Shown: positions 22,690-35,648, counted from the stretch's first letter. The stretch is DNA of 64,000 bases from Bimuria novae-zelandiae CBS 107.79 (GCA_010015655.1 ML976740.1:60725-124724); one strand, 5' to 3'. The notes: generated by a model not told the origin, from the letters alone. A program made the numbers and translations.

Positions 22690-25600
22690 CCATTAATAAC
22701 ATTTACTTATTTTAATAATACTTTTACCTAAGAACTAATTCTAGTCTCCTTCAAGACTAGCTATCCCAAAGGGCTTAATATCTTAAACACCCTTAATATA
22801 AGTAAATATAAAACCCTTTTTAATGCTATAAATATCTCTAAGGAAGGCATTATTACTATTAAAAATAAAAGAAGCTACTATAGTGAATATAACTTCTTTT
22901 ATAGTAAATATAAGTATATAGAATTCTGGATCCTGTAACCTATCTTATAGTTTTATAGAACAAAGGAAGAATAGGAAAAGGCTAATAAGAATATTTTTAC
23001 CTTTACTTATATAAAAGGAGACGCTCATAAATAGATTAAACTATACCTTAATAGATAACTTGCTAGAGATAACATCGCTATAGACGTAACTAATAAAACT
23101 ATAAAAGACTATAACAATTTTTATAAAAAAGTTAAGTAATACTTTAGAGTTACTAATAAGGTGGTTATTGCCGAACGCGCTATATAGAACCTTTAATAAA
23201 CTTATTTTATAGTAGAATATAATACTAAATTTCGTAAGTACTTAAACTAAATCTAATAAAATAATATTAGTTTTATAATAATATATTATAAGGGACTAAA
23301 GAGATTAGTGCAAGAAGAACTGCTACGTAGTAGTATAAAGACTAATACTATAAAGACACTATTAGAAGGAGCTATTTAGATTAATAAAGACCAATATAAG
23401 TTAGAACGCGACCTACGATAGAGCTAGGGTAAGAAGAAAGCTAGTAGACCGCCTGCAACAAAGTTAACTATTAAAATAATACGTAAACGCCACGTCTAAA
23501 ACAAAATAATTATAGCTACTAACTTATAGAAGGAGTCTAGTACTACCGCTAACTTAGCTCTTTAGAAATGGGAACAGGAAAGGTTTAAGGTCTTTAAAAT
23601 CCTAATAATAATAACTATGTATAACTCATTAATAGAACTTAACTACTAAGAACCAAGACACGTACCTGCTTTATATATAGTAAACTAGGCCATATTGCCA
23701 GGAACTACAGATCTAAGAATAAGGTTATTAGATAGTTAAACATGCTAACTATTAATAATAAACTAGATAACAAAGAATAGCAGGTAATACCTACTATTAA
23801 GCCACTTAATAATAACTTAGAGTATTTAAACTTGCCTAACTAATAACTGTATAAAGACGCGAATAAAGGATTAGACGTAAAAGAAATTAAGCTAATTTAA
23901 TAATCTCCTACGCCGTACCTAATGAGGAATAACTAGGTAAAGAGGACTATAAACGTCTTTAACTTCTTAGAATAATATTAACCACGTAAAAGAGACTTTA
24001 GATACATAGCTACTAAATAAACGCTAGCTATACGCTATCCTAAGCGAACTAATATAGTTAGTAAAAAAGACAGCGAATAGGCTAACGCATGCTACTAAAA
24101 TAATACTAAGAAGAATTACCCTATTAAAGATCTAAAATATAAACTAAAGTATAACCTAGACTACTAAACCCCTCTATACGAACATCTACACTAGAGATTC
24201 TGTAGACAAGATTAATGTAATATCTACTTTTATATTAAATAATAAGGATATTTTCCTCTGTAATAATAATAATACCATTAAGAATAGTAGAATTCTCTAA
24301 TCTTGCATTATAATGCCTACGTATAGAATAAGCGCGAGGTAAGATATTTTCTATAAATAAATAAGGCTAAAAATTAGATTCTATTACTACTAGTAAATAA
24401 ACAGTGCATATTAAGGATCCAATAAAGGTGTTTATACCTTAACTATGGGTAATACATAGACTAAGAAAATAAATATAAATTTAATAAACCAATTAAGAGG
24501 GTAGTAATCCTAAAATTAAATTAGCTATAGATGGTAAAGCATCCTACGATAAGGCTAAGTAATAACTATACGATAAAAAGAAGGAGAGTTACCCTAAGCT
24601 AGTAAAAGCACCAATTAAGAAGATATCTTTTTTAGACCTAGACTTAGATAGGAAAACGCCTTTAAAGAACTAAATGCTATAAATAGCTAAGTATTAATTA
24701 TGCTACTAGTATAGCTTAAAGGAATATAAATAAAGGTTATGCTAGACTTAGGGGCATAAGAGAACTATACGTTACAAAGTGCACTTAATAAAGCTAAACT
24801 CTACGAATATAAGAAGGCTATATTATATCTTATTATTATTATAAATAGATACCTCCTACTAAATACACCACGAATTAAATATAAGGTTAAAATAATACTT
24901 AGGATCTGTAAATATTAGGAAATAATTATTCTTAACATCCTTAATAAAGATAGTTATAATGTAGTACTAAAATTTGCCTAGTTAAGAAAGCATAACCCTA
25001 TTATTAATTAAAAGTAAAGAACACTGTATTTTAAACGGTATAAATATGTATAATAAGTAAAATTTACGCATTAATAGAATATAATAGTAAATTAAAAAGC
25101 TATAAATAACTTAGTCTCCTAACTAAAAGTTAATAAACACGAAGCACCCTTACTAGACGCTAGCAGGAAATACTAGATTATAAAGAGGAAGAAGATAGAC
25201 GACACACTTTATAAAATTCTAGAATACTATTAAGTATAGGATTATATGTTTACCAAGAAAGAAGGAAAAGCTAACCTTTTAAAATATTAACCTTAGGATC
25301 TCGCAATGGACCCAGAGAAAGGAAAACATCACCCTTTAGACTACTATATAGTAAGAGTAGGAAAGAACTCTAGTAAGAAAAAGAATTTATTAAGATAAAC
25401 CTTAATAAAGGCTACATACAACCCTCGAATTTATTAGTAGCTATCCCCTTTATATTTATTATAAAGCAGGACGGCATACTATAACTATGCGTTAACTATT
25501 AAAAAATTAATAATATAATAATTCAAAATTAATACCTACTACTAAATATTTTAGAACTTATAGACTTACTATCAAGAGCTAAGATCTTTATAATAATATA

Positions 25601-26491
25601 TCTATAAGATAGATATTACCTTATATAAATTAAAAAAAGGTAATAAGTAGAAGATAGCGTTTGGATCCTGTTATAGGCTATTTAAATATATAATTTTGCC
25701 TTTTAGACTTACTAACGAACTAGCGAACTTTTAAGTACTAGTTAATAAAATTTTTTATAATTATTTATAATTATTTATTATTGCATATATAGATAATATA
25801 CTTGTCTTTTTAATAATAAAGTAGATTATTTCCCTTACATATAAATAGTATAAAAAATACTAGATAAAGTACACCTGAAAATTAAGCTAAAGAAGTGTAA
25901 ATAGCACGTAACTAAACTTAAATTTTTAAGATATATTATTAGCGTAAAAGGAATTAAAGTTATACTTAATAAAATTAAATATATTATAAACTAGGTAACA
26001 CATAAAATAGAAAAAAAAACTAAGAATTTTTAGGATTTTGTAAATTTAATAGACAGTTTATATAAGACTATAGGAAAGTTATAATACCTTTAACTAATCC
26101 TACTAAGAAGGAAACACTTTTTAAATAGACTAAAGAATATAAAGAATTATTTAAATGCCTAGTAAAAGCATGCACTATAGCACCAGTTCTTATCCACTTT
26201 AGACACAAAGAACTACTACGAATTAAAACGAACGTAAGGAACCTCGCAATCGGCGCATGCGCAAAGTAATAAAAGAATAGTAAATATAAGATAGTTAAAA
26301 ATACTTAAATAGTATAAGTTTAAGATTATATATACTCTAGGGAAGGATAATAGACAAGCAGACACCCTTAGTAGGCGTAGTAACTTTATAGGAGAGAAGT
26401 GTGAGGACGAGCGCGAGCTCCTACATCGAAAGAGTAGATGAGGTAAGTTGGCTCTATTTCAGCTACACTAAGATGAGGAGATTGTAGGTAC
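22690..26491 (+). pseudogene. Ty3/Gypsy retrotransposon remnant, heavily RIPed
   Basis: Plus-strand blocks in order: Gag (FTYIKGDAHK, DYNNFYKKVK, YKGLKRLVQEELLRSSIKT, about 23000-23400), an aspartic protease-like region (about 24700-25010), and reverse transcriptase (KGYIQPSNLLVAIPFIFIIK, KIAFGSCYRLFKYIILPFRL, IIAYIDNILVF for the usual YxDD, about 25420-25830). The start of RNase H (NVRNLAIGACAK) and a displaced TLGKDNRQADTLSRRSN follow. The integrase is absent: the remnant ends where the next Copia element inserted at 26497. Stops are too many for any product. Confidence 0.8.
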
Positions 26492-26496
26492 AAAGG

Positions 26497-26665
26497 TGTT
26501 AGATAGAACGAGTGCGTTGAGGTCGGATCTGCACAATCGAGCAGGGACCACAGCGCTTATCGTACTAGCCTAGGGGTTAAAACCAACCCAACAGAGTTAA
26601 CAGAGAACAAGATATAATTATTACTAATTATTATACCTTATCGCACGCAAGTATCTTATTTAATA
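26497..26665 (+). repeat. 5' LTR of second Copia family (169 bp)
   Basis: Starts TGTTAGATAGAACG. It differs from the 3' LTR chiefly by TA where the 3' LTR has CA (for example ATTATTACT against ATTATCACC), so the 5' copy is the more mutated one. Its final CA has become TA. Confidence 0.9.
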
Positions 26666-26697
26666 ATTAAGAGTCTTACTGCCTTAACTAATATAAA

Positions 26698-29600
26698 ATG
26701 GCGTAGCAACCTTATCGCGATCCCATAGTAACGCTAAGAGATTACACCAACTACACGGGATAGATAACGTAGCTACAAGCTAGGTGCGTTATTCACAATA
26801 TCTAGGACAAAGTCAATCCAATAGCAACTGTCCCGTTAATAACGAAACTAGTAGCTATTAGAGCCCTAATAATCGCTAGATACGCAACAGCCGCGAACGT
26901 TAAAATCCTAATAAGATAGACTAAACTATTAGTAGCAGGACAAAAGGCGTTTAAGGAAGATCTTAAATACTATAAGATCCTCGTTAAACAATATAAGAAC
27001 AATAGACACGAGTACAAGAAGGAACAAGCAAGCCTTTAATACATTGTGGCCTTTATCTAGTTAACTATATTGCTACACCTATTACGCACGTGCTGCCTTC
27101 TAGAGAAGTTACTATGCTAATAGATTACTAACCTAAAGTTAACAGTTAGAGTTAATAAATAAATTAAATAAGAACAAGCCCGCGATTAATACCTCGCCTT
27201 ACTTAAACTAATAAGAAGCGCGTCGCAATAGGACACATAGCTAGCTAAGTATAACTAAGTAGCCACTAAGGCAGAGACATATCGAGTCGCCAAACTATTA
27301 TAATTAAATGTAATTATAAAAGACTTCTTAGCAGCCGTAAATAAAGTTACTCCTATATAGTCTATAAACTTTTAAGACAATGGTCGATTTGCAGCTGGCA
27401 TGAGCTAGAAGGAGATAATAAAACGCTTCTAAGAATATATAATAATAAACTATCCCCTTAGATTAGGGAAATATAAAGTAGCCTTTATGTCTAATAATGC
27501 ATCGTATCTCGCTAAAGGTAGTGTAACTACTTAAAGTAATAGTAAGGACGCCTCCTATGCTAAAAGCGCGCTATCTAATAAAAACTAGGGCAGACCCTGT
27601 AATTAACGTATAGCTAGTAAAAATGCCAAACTTAAGCGGCCTTTAGATTAAGAGCTAGCTATAACAGCGGGAGTAAAATGCCCTGCCTGTGGACAACGCC
27701 ATAGTATTAGGGATTGCTATTATGTCAACCTAGACTAAGCTCCTAAATAGTGGAAACTAAATAAGACTATAAGCGAGCTTATTAAATTTAAGCGTAAGAA
27801 TAACGCAACGTTCTAAGGGCTAATCCACGAATAGAGTAGAACCTAATTACGAACGCTAATTCTTAAATAATTATATACTCTAACGCGAGAGATCCTTAAC
27901 AAGTGACTAAAGGGGTAAAGAATATTAAAAGTTAACGCCGCGTTTACCTCGGCGCCTGTTAAGATAGAAATTAACGACTACCTATTAAAGAAATTGTTTA
28001 TCCTCGACTTAGGATTAACCTGCCATATTACGAACAACCCTGACCGCATCTATAACTTCCGTCCTCCTATGCCCGGAGACTATATATAGGCTGGGAATAC
28101 GAAGATATGGATAAAAGGATACAGCTCTATTAATCTAACCCTAAAAAGTTAGTCTAGAATAACTAAATTAGTCCTGCACGACGTGGCTATCTACCCTAAC
28201 CTACTATATAATCTGGTCTCTTTTTAACTACTAAAATAAAGAGGAATCTAGTAGGATATACAAATAGACCTAACTATTCTAAGAGGACTAGATAATATAA
28301 TTATTAGGAATCTTACCAAGATCCACGGCTAGTAGGTACTCAAGTACAACCCACTACTACCTGCCTTATATCATGCACGCAAGATTACCTCCTAAACGAA
28401 AAGAGTACTATAGAAAGCATTAGCCATGCTCTGGCACAAGAGACTAGGACACCCTAGACTGGTAGCAATTAAGCACCTAGTGCAGCAAGCTAAGGGGGTG
28501 CGCGTAAAAGGGATCACGATAGTTAAGTGTAACTCCTGTAGTAGAGCGAAATTAAAACGACAGATTAGCCGCGCGCCACGGATTAACGCTAAAGGACCTA
28601 GAGAGAGGCTAACTATCAATTTCTATATATACAAAACGCAAAGCGTCACCAAAGAAAAGAGCTAAATATTAATTACTAACAAATTCTCAGGACTATAATA
28701 GGACTTTTACTTCACAGACAATAGAATAGCAAAATTAATTATTAAGATCCTTTTAACCTTCCTCCTATTCCTTAAGAACCACTACAACATAACAGTTAAA
28801 ACTATCGAGGCAGACAATAAAATTACCATAGTTAAACTAGAAGTAGAACGTTAGTTAGCAACCTAAGGAATTATTATCGAGCCTTCGGCCCTAGACACCT
28901 AAGCTTAAAACGGAGGTGCCGAACGCTTAGGAGGTGTAAACAAAGAGAAATCACGCGCAATACGACTTAACGCCAACCTATCTTAGGAACTATAGCCTAA
29001 AGTTATAAGGGCTGTAGTATACCTCTATAATTAAACACTAAATTACGCGAACAACTAGAAGACGCTATATAAAATATTCTTTATACAAGTCGCGTTTAGT
29101 AATAGGATCGTAACTTTACTACAAAAACCCAATCTCGCTTACCTAAAGGCGTATGGCTGCAAAGCCTTTACAATAACTGACAACACTCACTAAGGCAAAT
29201 CACGTTTGCAACGCCTCGATCCAAAAGCTTAGATTAGCTATCTTATTAGATACCGATCCTTAAATATCTATCGTATTTAGATACCATTACTCGCCAAGGT
29301 GATTAGCACCCGAGACGTCGTCTTTAACAAGTAGTCTATATTTAACAAGAAGACTAAAGATCTAATAAATAACCTTATGTATAACACGCTAAAAGAAATA
29401 GCCACGCATGTAAGGACTATTAAACTACCAACTCTTATTTAGCAACTAGAAACGGAGTCCTTCTATAAGGATGAGGCCGCTGAGGACTTTCTAGACCATT
29501 AAGGCAAAGTAGACCCGCCAGGCTACTATTAAGGGAGGAAAATTAGAGATAGTTACCTAACTTCTCTGTCTACACCGCCACCTGCAGCATTACTTGCTCA

Positions 29601-31446
29601 GTTAATAGCTAGAAATAAATCTAAAGTAATATATCATAGGTCGCCTAAGACTGCCCCCTGGGCAGCAGCCTTCATGGCAGGAACCCAAGCCGGCCACGTT
29701 AGGAAATACAGAGGGAATATTATAGATAAGGCAAAGATAATAAGAATGCTCGCTAAAGGCTTAAAGCCCTATTAAAGTTAACTCCTACCTCTGCCAACGT
29801 GCCGTACTAAGCTTAAGGACCACCTAATAGGTGAACTATTTAAAGAAGTAGAACAGGCCCATCTTGCAAGCCATTAATAAATAAAATCATAGTTAGAGGT
29901 ACTAATAAAGAAGATTAAGTTGATAGGACAACAGATCCTTAACTATATATAGGTATACACCTACAAACTTAATAAGCACTATCGCTTGCTAAAGTGCAAG
30001 GCGCGACTGGTTATCTATAGTAATTAATAATAAAATATTACCTTGCAGGACACTTACGCAGCCACGCTTGCCAGCTAGTTATTTTAAATACTAATGGCAA
30101 TTACAGCCCACCACGACTTAGAGCTTAAATAATACGACGTCACGAACGCCTTTATCCATGCAACGATAGATTAAGAAGTATACATGAGAATGCCCCACGG
30201 CTATCGAAAACCTGGAACGATCCTCTAAGTTAATAAGGCTCTGTATAGTCTACGGATCTCACCACTCCTCTGGCAGAGAGAATTCACTATAACACTTAAA
30301 GCTCTTAACTTCTAAACTATGCCTTACGAGCCATGCTACCTTATTAAAGACAGAATTATTATCTTCTTCTACGTTAACGATATTATAGTAGCGTATTACA
30401 AGCAGAAAGAGCAAGAAGCCTAGCAAATAATTAAGCGCCTACGGGAGAAATATATCTTTACTAGAGAAAACGACCTTTAGTGGTTTCTTAGCGTAGAGGT
30501 TATTAGGGACTAAAGTTACTAGAAGATCTAACTCTCTTAAGCCGTATACGTAGAGAAGATTAGTTAACTGGTTAATAGGAAAGATATCCGTCACGATACC
30601 CTAATAGCTACTACTAAGTTAAAGCCTCGAACAGGCTTAGCAACACCCTTAGAAATTAATAAATACTAACGTAAAATTAGATCACTTCTGTTCGCGATAG
30701 TAACGACCTAACCAGACATCGCCTTTATAACCTTAAGACTAGCTCGGTTCCTGTCAAATCTAGGCTCCGAATATCACAATGCCGCCAATCAAGTACTACT
30801 ATACTTATCTAGCACCAGATGGAGAGCACTGTAACTTAGAGAGGGCAACTACCTTTAAGTAGCTAGCGATGCTTTATTTACTAATAACATACAAGACAGA
30901 AAGAGCTCGCAAGGATACGCTATTAAGCTATTTAATAGACTTATTACCTAGAGAGCAAACAAACAAGACACTATTATAATCTTAATAACTAAAGTAGAGC
31001 TTCTCGCCTTATCACAAGTAGCTAAGGAAGCAATCTTTATTTTACAACTATTAAACAAACTATAGATTAAACTACTTTTATTGTTAATTACTATCTAATA
31101 CGATAACAAGTAAACTATTCGACTAGTAACTAAGGAGATATCCAAGCTCCAGACTAAACTACGACACGTCGACATTTACAATCACTGGCTAAGACAGGAA
31201 GTCTCTACTGGAAAGATAAAGGTGGAGTACGTGTAATTAGTAGATATAATTGCCAACGGCTTTATAAAGGTCCTCCTAGTTAACAAGTGGGAAAGGTTCC
31301 TAACTCAACTTAGACTAGTAGAAGTAGAGAGATCTAAGATAACAAATAAAGCGCCTCTTAAGAAAATTTAGAAATAACTTAAAGACCTTGCGCTCGCATA
31401 ATAAGAAACTATAATATAATCTAGCCTACAAGGATTTCTAAGCTAA
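26698..31446 (+). pseudogene. Copia Gag-Pol polyprotein, single frame, RIP stops
   Basis: The frame runs from ATG at 26698 to TAA at 31444-31446, about 1582 codons, with no frame change that I can see. Gag starts with a stop-interrupted segment containing QPYRDPIVTLRDYTNYTG. The pre-integrase block LWHKRLGHPRLVAIKHLVQQ lies at 28426 on. The RT has HHDLELK, YDVTNAFIHATID and EVYMRMPHGYRKPG (YxDD changed to YVND). RNase H-like KSSQGYAIKLFNRLIT follows. A polypurine tract (AAGGGGGTG) precedes the 3' LTR. Many TAG/TAA codons make it non-functional. Confidence 0.88.
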
Positions 31447-31453
31447 GGGGGTG

Positions 31454-31622
31454 TGTTAGATAGAACAAGTGCGTTAAGGTCGGATCTGCACAATTGAGCA
31501 GGGACTACAGCGCTTATCGTACTAGCCCAGGGGTTAAAACCAACCTAACAGAGTTGACAGAGAACAAGATACAATTATCACCAATCATCATACCTTATCG
31601 CACGCAAGCATCTTATCTGACA
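31454..31622 (+). repeat. 3' LTR of second Copia family (169 bp)
   Basis: TGTTAGATAGAACAAG to CTTATCTGACA, followed by the AAAGG target duplication. It keeps most CA dinucleotides that the 5' LTR has lost. Confidence 0.92.
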
Positions 31623-31627
31623 AAAGG

Positions 31628-31779
31628 TCTGCAGCGCTTTTATGCGCGGTGGTTCGGAGCGGGATAACTCTTCGGGCGCTTGCGTGTGCGGCAGTCGCGC
31701 TCGGGCGCGTAGGGCAGTCGCGCTCGGGCGCGAGGTCATGTGACTAGCCAGCGTACTGGGTCGTCCGTCGTCCAGGATA
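31628..31779. other. GC-rich spacer with 23-bp direct repeat
   Basis: An un-RIPed 150-bp stretch between two transposons. The phrase GCAGTCGCGCTCGGGCGCG occurs at 31691 and again at 31714. No gene is visible. Confidence 0.6.
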
Positions 31780-31852
31780 CAGGCCAGCCGACTGGTCAAA
31801 AAGCCAAGCCGACTGGTGGGGTCCAAGCGCCCTTGTGCCAAGCAGTTGGCTT
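31780..31852 (+). repeat. Left terminal inverted repeat
   Basis: The reverse complement of 35219-35291 with few mismatches. An internal subterminal copy of part of it (ACAGGTCGGC) occurs near 31871. Confidence 0.9.
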
Positions 31853-31967
31853 GGCCCAGCAACCTAAGCGACAGGTCGGCTAAGCTTAACTAATAAAATT
31901 TTTTTACTTTTTATTACACAACTTACACCTACTTCTCTACATAAAAAATCTACTACAACATCTATCA

Positions 31968-34900
31968 TGGATAAATTTACTCTGCTAGACATTAAAGACG
32001 CTTCTTTGCAGCAAGTCAGCTAGGAGATTGAAGAGTTTGATGCAGTTGCATTAGAGGAAGAGGTAAATTAAGATAAATACGTTGCAAACATGTTCTGAAT
32101 GTGTTCATAATGTACAGGAATCTATTCCGGAGCCAATTCTGCTTACCACTGCGCAATTTGGATCTTTAATCACTACAGATCTTGAATTTGCACTAGAATT
32201 ACCTGAATATCCAACTACTCATAAGAATGGATATACATATTGTGTTAATACTACAAAAGTTACGGATATCAAGCACGCCTTAGTAAGTACATGCAATCGT
32301 GTTACTAACATGTTCGGAACGTGTTCTGATTGTAGTTTAGGTGCAATATAGCTGGAGCCAAATCCACAGCCCTACAACAGCAACCTCGCCTTTCTTAAAT
32401 CAAGCTCGAGGAAAGAAATGGAAGATGCGTTGTAGTGGGGTTCTCTGTTGCGAATATCTTCATAACACATTACGAGCGCTATCACACTTAACTGTAACTG
32501 AACAAACATGGGCTTTAATCCAAGACCTCCGTGAGAGTATTGATAGCTCCGACCCAGATCCAATCCGACGAGATACAAACGCGTTTGTAACGTGTTCAAT
32601 ACATATTACAAAGATACTAAATATTGAATATAGCTTATTCCGAAGCCTACAAAGAAGGTTTCAGCAAGGTATTGCATGTGTATCTCAGCATGCAACATGC
32701 CAATTAGAATTGCGTTCAACGAAACAGACAGTAAGTGAATAATATAACTTATAGCACGTTCTCAACGGATTCTGAACACGTTAGGATTTGAATGGGCAGG
32801 TACAATACTATATATGCTGCCGGAACTACGCTGTACAACATACGACCCCTCATTTGCTAAAGCCATTATCGGCTATTACAAGATATAACATTTCCTATTT
32901 ACAGGAATTACTGTCTTCTAGCAACAGAACAAACAGCACTAATACTAGTTGCTATATTGTTGAACAGCGAAGCTGTAGGAGGAAGACTTGTGGTAGGCTC
33001 TTTAACGTTTTCCCAACGTTTTCTCAACATCTTCCCAATACATCCTTAATGTATTGTCAATGCGTTTCTAACGTGTTGGGTAGGCGTTGATCATCCACAA
33101 GGAGTTGGAAAACTTATCGTTACACCCTGTAACGTTGTTTTCTATATATTTATTCCAGAGGACCTTATCACTACACCATACGTTCTTTTAACTTCATTTG
33201 GAGAGCATTCACATCCACCACCGCCACCAAACAAGCCACCAGAGTCTATTATTTAAGAGATAGTAGAGCTAGTAAATTGCGCAAGAGATCCTGGGCTAAC
33301 AACTGGTAAAACTCTTTGTAACAGGTTTAGATTATGTTCCTAACATCATTATAGGCTCATTCCTTCGCAGTCCTTTACTAGAACAATACTGCCGTTAGAA
33401 CAATGCAAGGACTCTCTCCAACCTTCACATATCCTTTAATAATCTTGATCGAATATCATCCATTATACGTAAGCAACAGATTACGTATTGGCCAGAGGGA
33501 AAGGATTTTGCAGGTGTAGTATTTGAGTATGAGCAAAGGCATAAGAACGCGATAGATGTAGACACAACCGCTTTAGAACATGTTATAAACAACTTGCTAA
33601 CCTATTTTAGGGTTACATCCAAGGCATATACAATAACTCCTCAGGAGTTCAAATTATTTGCTTTATGAAAGGACAAGCTAAAATCCTTATACAACAAGAG
33701 ACTTTCGAAGTTGATGTTTCTTTTAAGAGGATTAAGCAACGTAACCTTAACGAGATAATTATTAGAAAGTTTTTAAGGCAACATGGAAAAAGTAATTATT
33801 TTATTTTACTTTTCTTAACCTGTTAATAATATATCTCTAACATGTTCTAGTTATTACACTTGATCGAGTGTATCTTGAAAACCAAGATAAGGAAAGCTAC
33901 TTCAAGGCGTTCCAAAGACTTTTTAATCATGTTACGAAAGTCTTAGGCCAAAGGCTATCTTGGTCTCACATTTCTCCTTGTCAGGATCACAGTTTCACGG
34001 CAATTGCCCTTGATATGCATGGCGGTCAATTCCTAGGTAAGTATTAGCTCTCAACGTGTTTGTAACGTACCCTGAATGTGTTGTGAAAGGGTTTGGAAAA
34101 TATCTACAATCAATTGACCCACAAGCTCGACCACCTGCATGGCATATACAAAGAACAGTAATATTCTGCCTTATCCACTTCTTTAGAAGTATAAATACGC
34201 TTGCAGCTGGAAATTATGAGCTTTAGATGCGGATGAAGTCATTATTATCCTGCTAAAGTCGAACTGACTATAACCACCTTTGTCAATTATTAATTGGTAA
34301 GTAACTAATTCTGAATATGTACAGAACATCTTATTAACGTGTTCCAGACCATGAAGATGGCCCTATTAAAGAGTGGGCGAGACATAAGCGTCACCCACTT
34401 ATTGCTGGAGGGATTAACGAAGCATGTTCGTTTATGAAACCTAAAGTATTTTCAGTTCTACGCCATCATACAAATGCTGTTGAGCAAAGTGCAAATAAGT
34501 CAAATGTTACAGGCAAGAAGCTGAAAATTTTAGCAGCAATCCTAAAGTAACATGTCTCTAACTTGTTCTTAACATGTTGCTAACATAATCATAGTGGAGA
34601 AAAACTCGACCGACGGGATGTTGAGCAGTTTAATGCTCGGCAAGGCTTTGGAATATTTCATATTCAAAGGGACACATCTCTTGAGGCTCGATTTCAGCAG
34701 TCACATGCTCGTGAGAGTATGTATTATTCATAGAACACGTTTCAAACACGTGGAGAACAGGTTTAACACAATATTAGAACGGCGACGCGTCCAAACTCTT
34801 ACAGAACTGCAAGAAGCTATAGCTAGTCCAGATACAGTCTTGCATAGAGCATCTTCAAGCGGTATTGTACGACGTAGGAGCTCACGGCATAGCTCACGAG

Positions 34901-35153
34901 CTAGTTCTTCTTCAAGATCGAGTTCACAAAGACCACATATAAGGTAAGAACAACACCTTGAGAACACCTCCATAATGAGATACTAACACGTTGTAGCACA
35001 GTGAAGCGCATGTCCCAGCAAGAGATGGAGGAGCAAAGGCAGCGAATTAAACTAGAAATGCTTAAAACTTAGCTTAAAGCGCAGCAGCAGGCTATTAAGG
35101 AAAAGGAACTAGATCTGCTAGAAAGATAGCAGTAGTTATAGCTTAATAACTAA
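31968..35153 (+). pseudogene. MULE-like DDE transposase gene with about 13 introns, mildly disabled
   Basis: Start ATG 31968, stop TAA 35151-35153. Introns inferred from GT...AG, branch sites and frame: 32063-32117, 32283-32340, 32583-32633, 32731-32799, 32993-33083, 33318-33354 (doubtful), 33558-33610, 33792-33850, 34037-34089, 34297-34347, 34548-34595, 34717-34760, 34944-35001. The joined protein has an N-terminal zinc-binding region (GKKWKMRCSGVLCC; GEHSHPPPPP), a likely first Asp in TFEVDVSFKRIK, a second in ALDMHGGQFLG, a CxxH motif in FCLIHFFRS and a likely Glu in NAVEQSANKSN, the MULE pattern. A Gln-rich coiled tail ends it. Roughly ten codons are now stops, nearly all TAG or TAA, so this copy is inactive, but the design is still readable. 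Confidence 0.75.
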
Positions 35154-35218
35154 TGTAGTTAGAACATGTAATTTTTTATTAGTTAAGCTTAGCTAACCTA
35201 TTACTTAGTTACTAGACT

Positions 35219-35291
35219 AAGCTAACTGCTTGGCACAAGGGCGCTTGGACCCCACCAGTCGGCTTGGCTTTTTGACCAGTCGGCCGACCTG
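35219..35291 (-). repeat. Right terminal inverted repeat
   Basis: Inverted match to 31780-31852, ending ...GGCCGACCTG. Confidence 0.9.
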
Positions 35292-35648
35292 TAGGCTCAA
35301 GACCATGGGACACCGTGGGACCACGTGACCCCGATCACGTGACGTCCCAGAGAATCCCATGAGATCCCACAACGCCAGGATATGGGACAACGTGGGATTC
35401 TATAAGACAAGGAGAATATATATACAAGACGGTTTCCTTTATTATACTCCTTATAGTTAACTTACATATCTTCTATGCGAGTACGTTCTCCTATATAAAC
35501 TAATAGTTATCTTACTTTATTATAAAATTAGATTATTTAGCCTTGCGCTAAGTGTCGCATTAACTTATACTACTAAATAATTTATAAAGTACTATAATAC
35601 CCTACTGCCCTAACCCGGATCGGAACAAGGTGTGAGCGCCTCATAACA
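35292..35648 (+). repeat. Truncated LTR (right 357 bp of a 445-bp LTR)
   Basis: Matches the solo LTR at 37734-38178 from its TAGGCT segment to the ATAACA end. The first part is missing where the MULE-like element abuts. It contains the paired ACGTGACC/GGTCACGT hairpin-like block seen in the intact LTR. Confidence 0.85.

Larger units (their letters stand above)
26497..31622 (+). mobile_element. Complete Ty1/Copia retrotransposon (second family), RIPed
   Basis: Two 169-bp LTRs with TG...CA ends and a 5-bp target duplication AAAGG (26492-26496 and 31623-31627) define the element. A single frame from 26698 to 31446 carries Gag, protease, integrase, RT and RNase H. It inserted at the end of the Gypsy remnant. 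The sequence right of it is GC-rich and not RIPed, so the junction is also a composition border. Confidence 0.95.
31780..35291 (+). mobile_element. DNA transposon with 73-bp TIRs and MULE-like transposase
   Basis: Inverted terminal repeats at 31780-31852 and 35219-35291 begin CAGGYCRGCCGACTGGTC and match almost throughout. The transposase gene lies between them. I find no 8-10 bp target duplication of the kind expected for Mutator-like elements; only TA flanks both ends, which may be chance. The right end interrupts an LTR (35292-35648) whose missing left part is not found on the other side, so one flank has been lost or rearranged. The element is much less RIPed than its neighbours. Confidence 0.8.
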
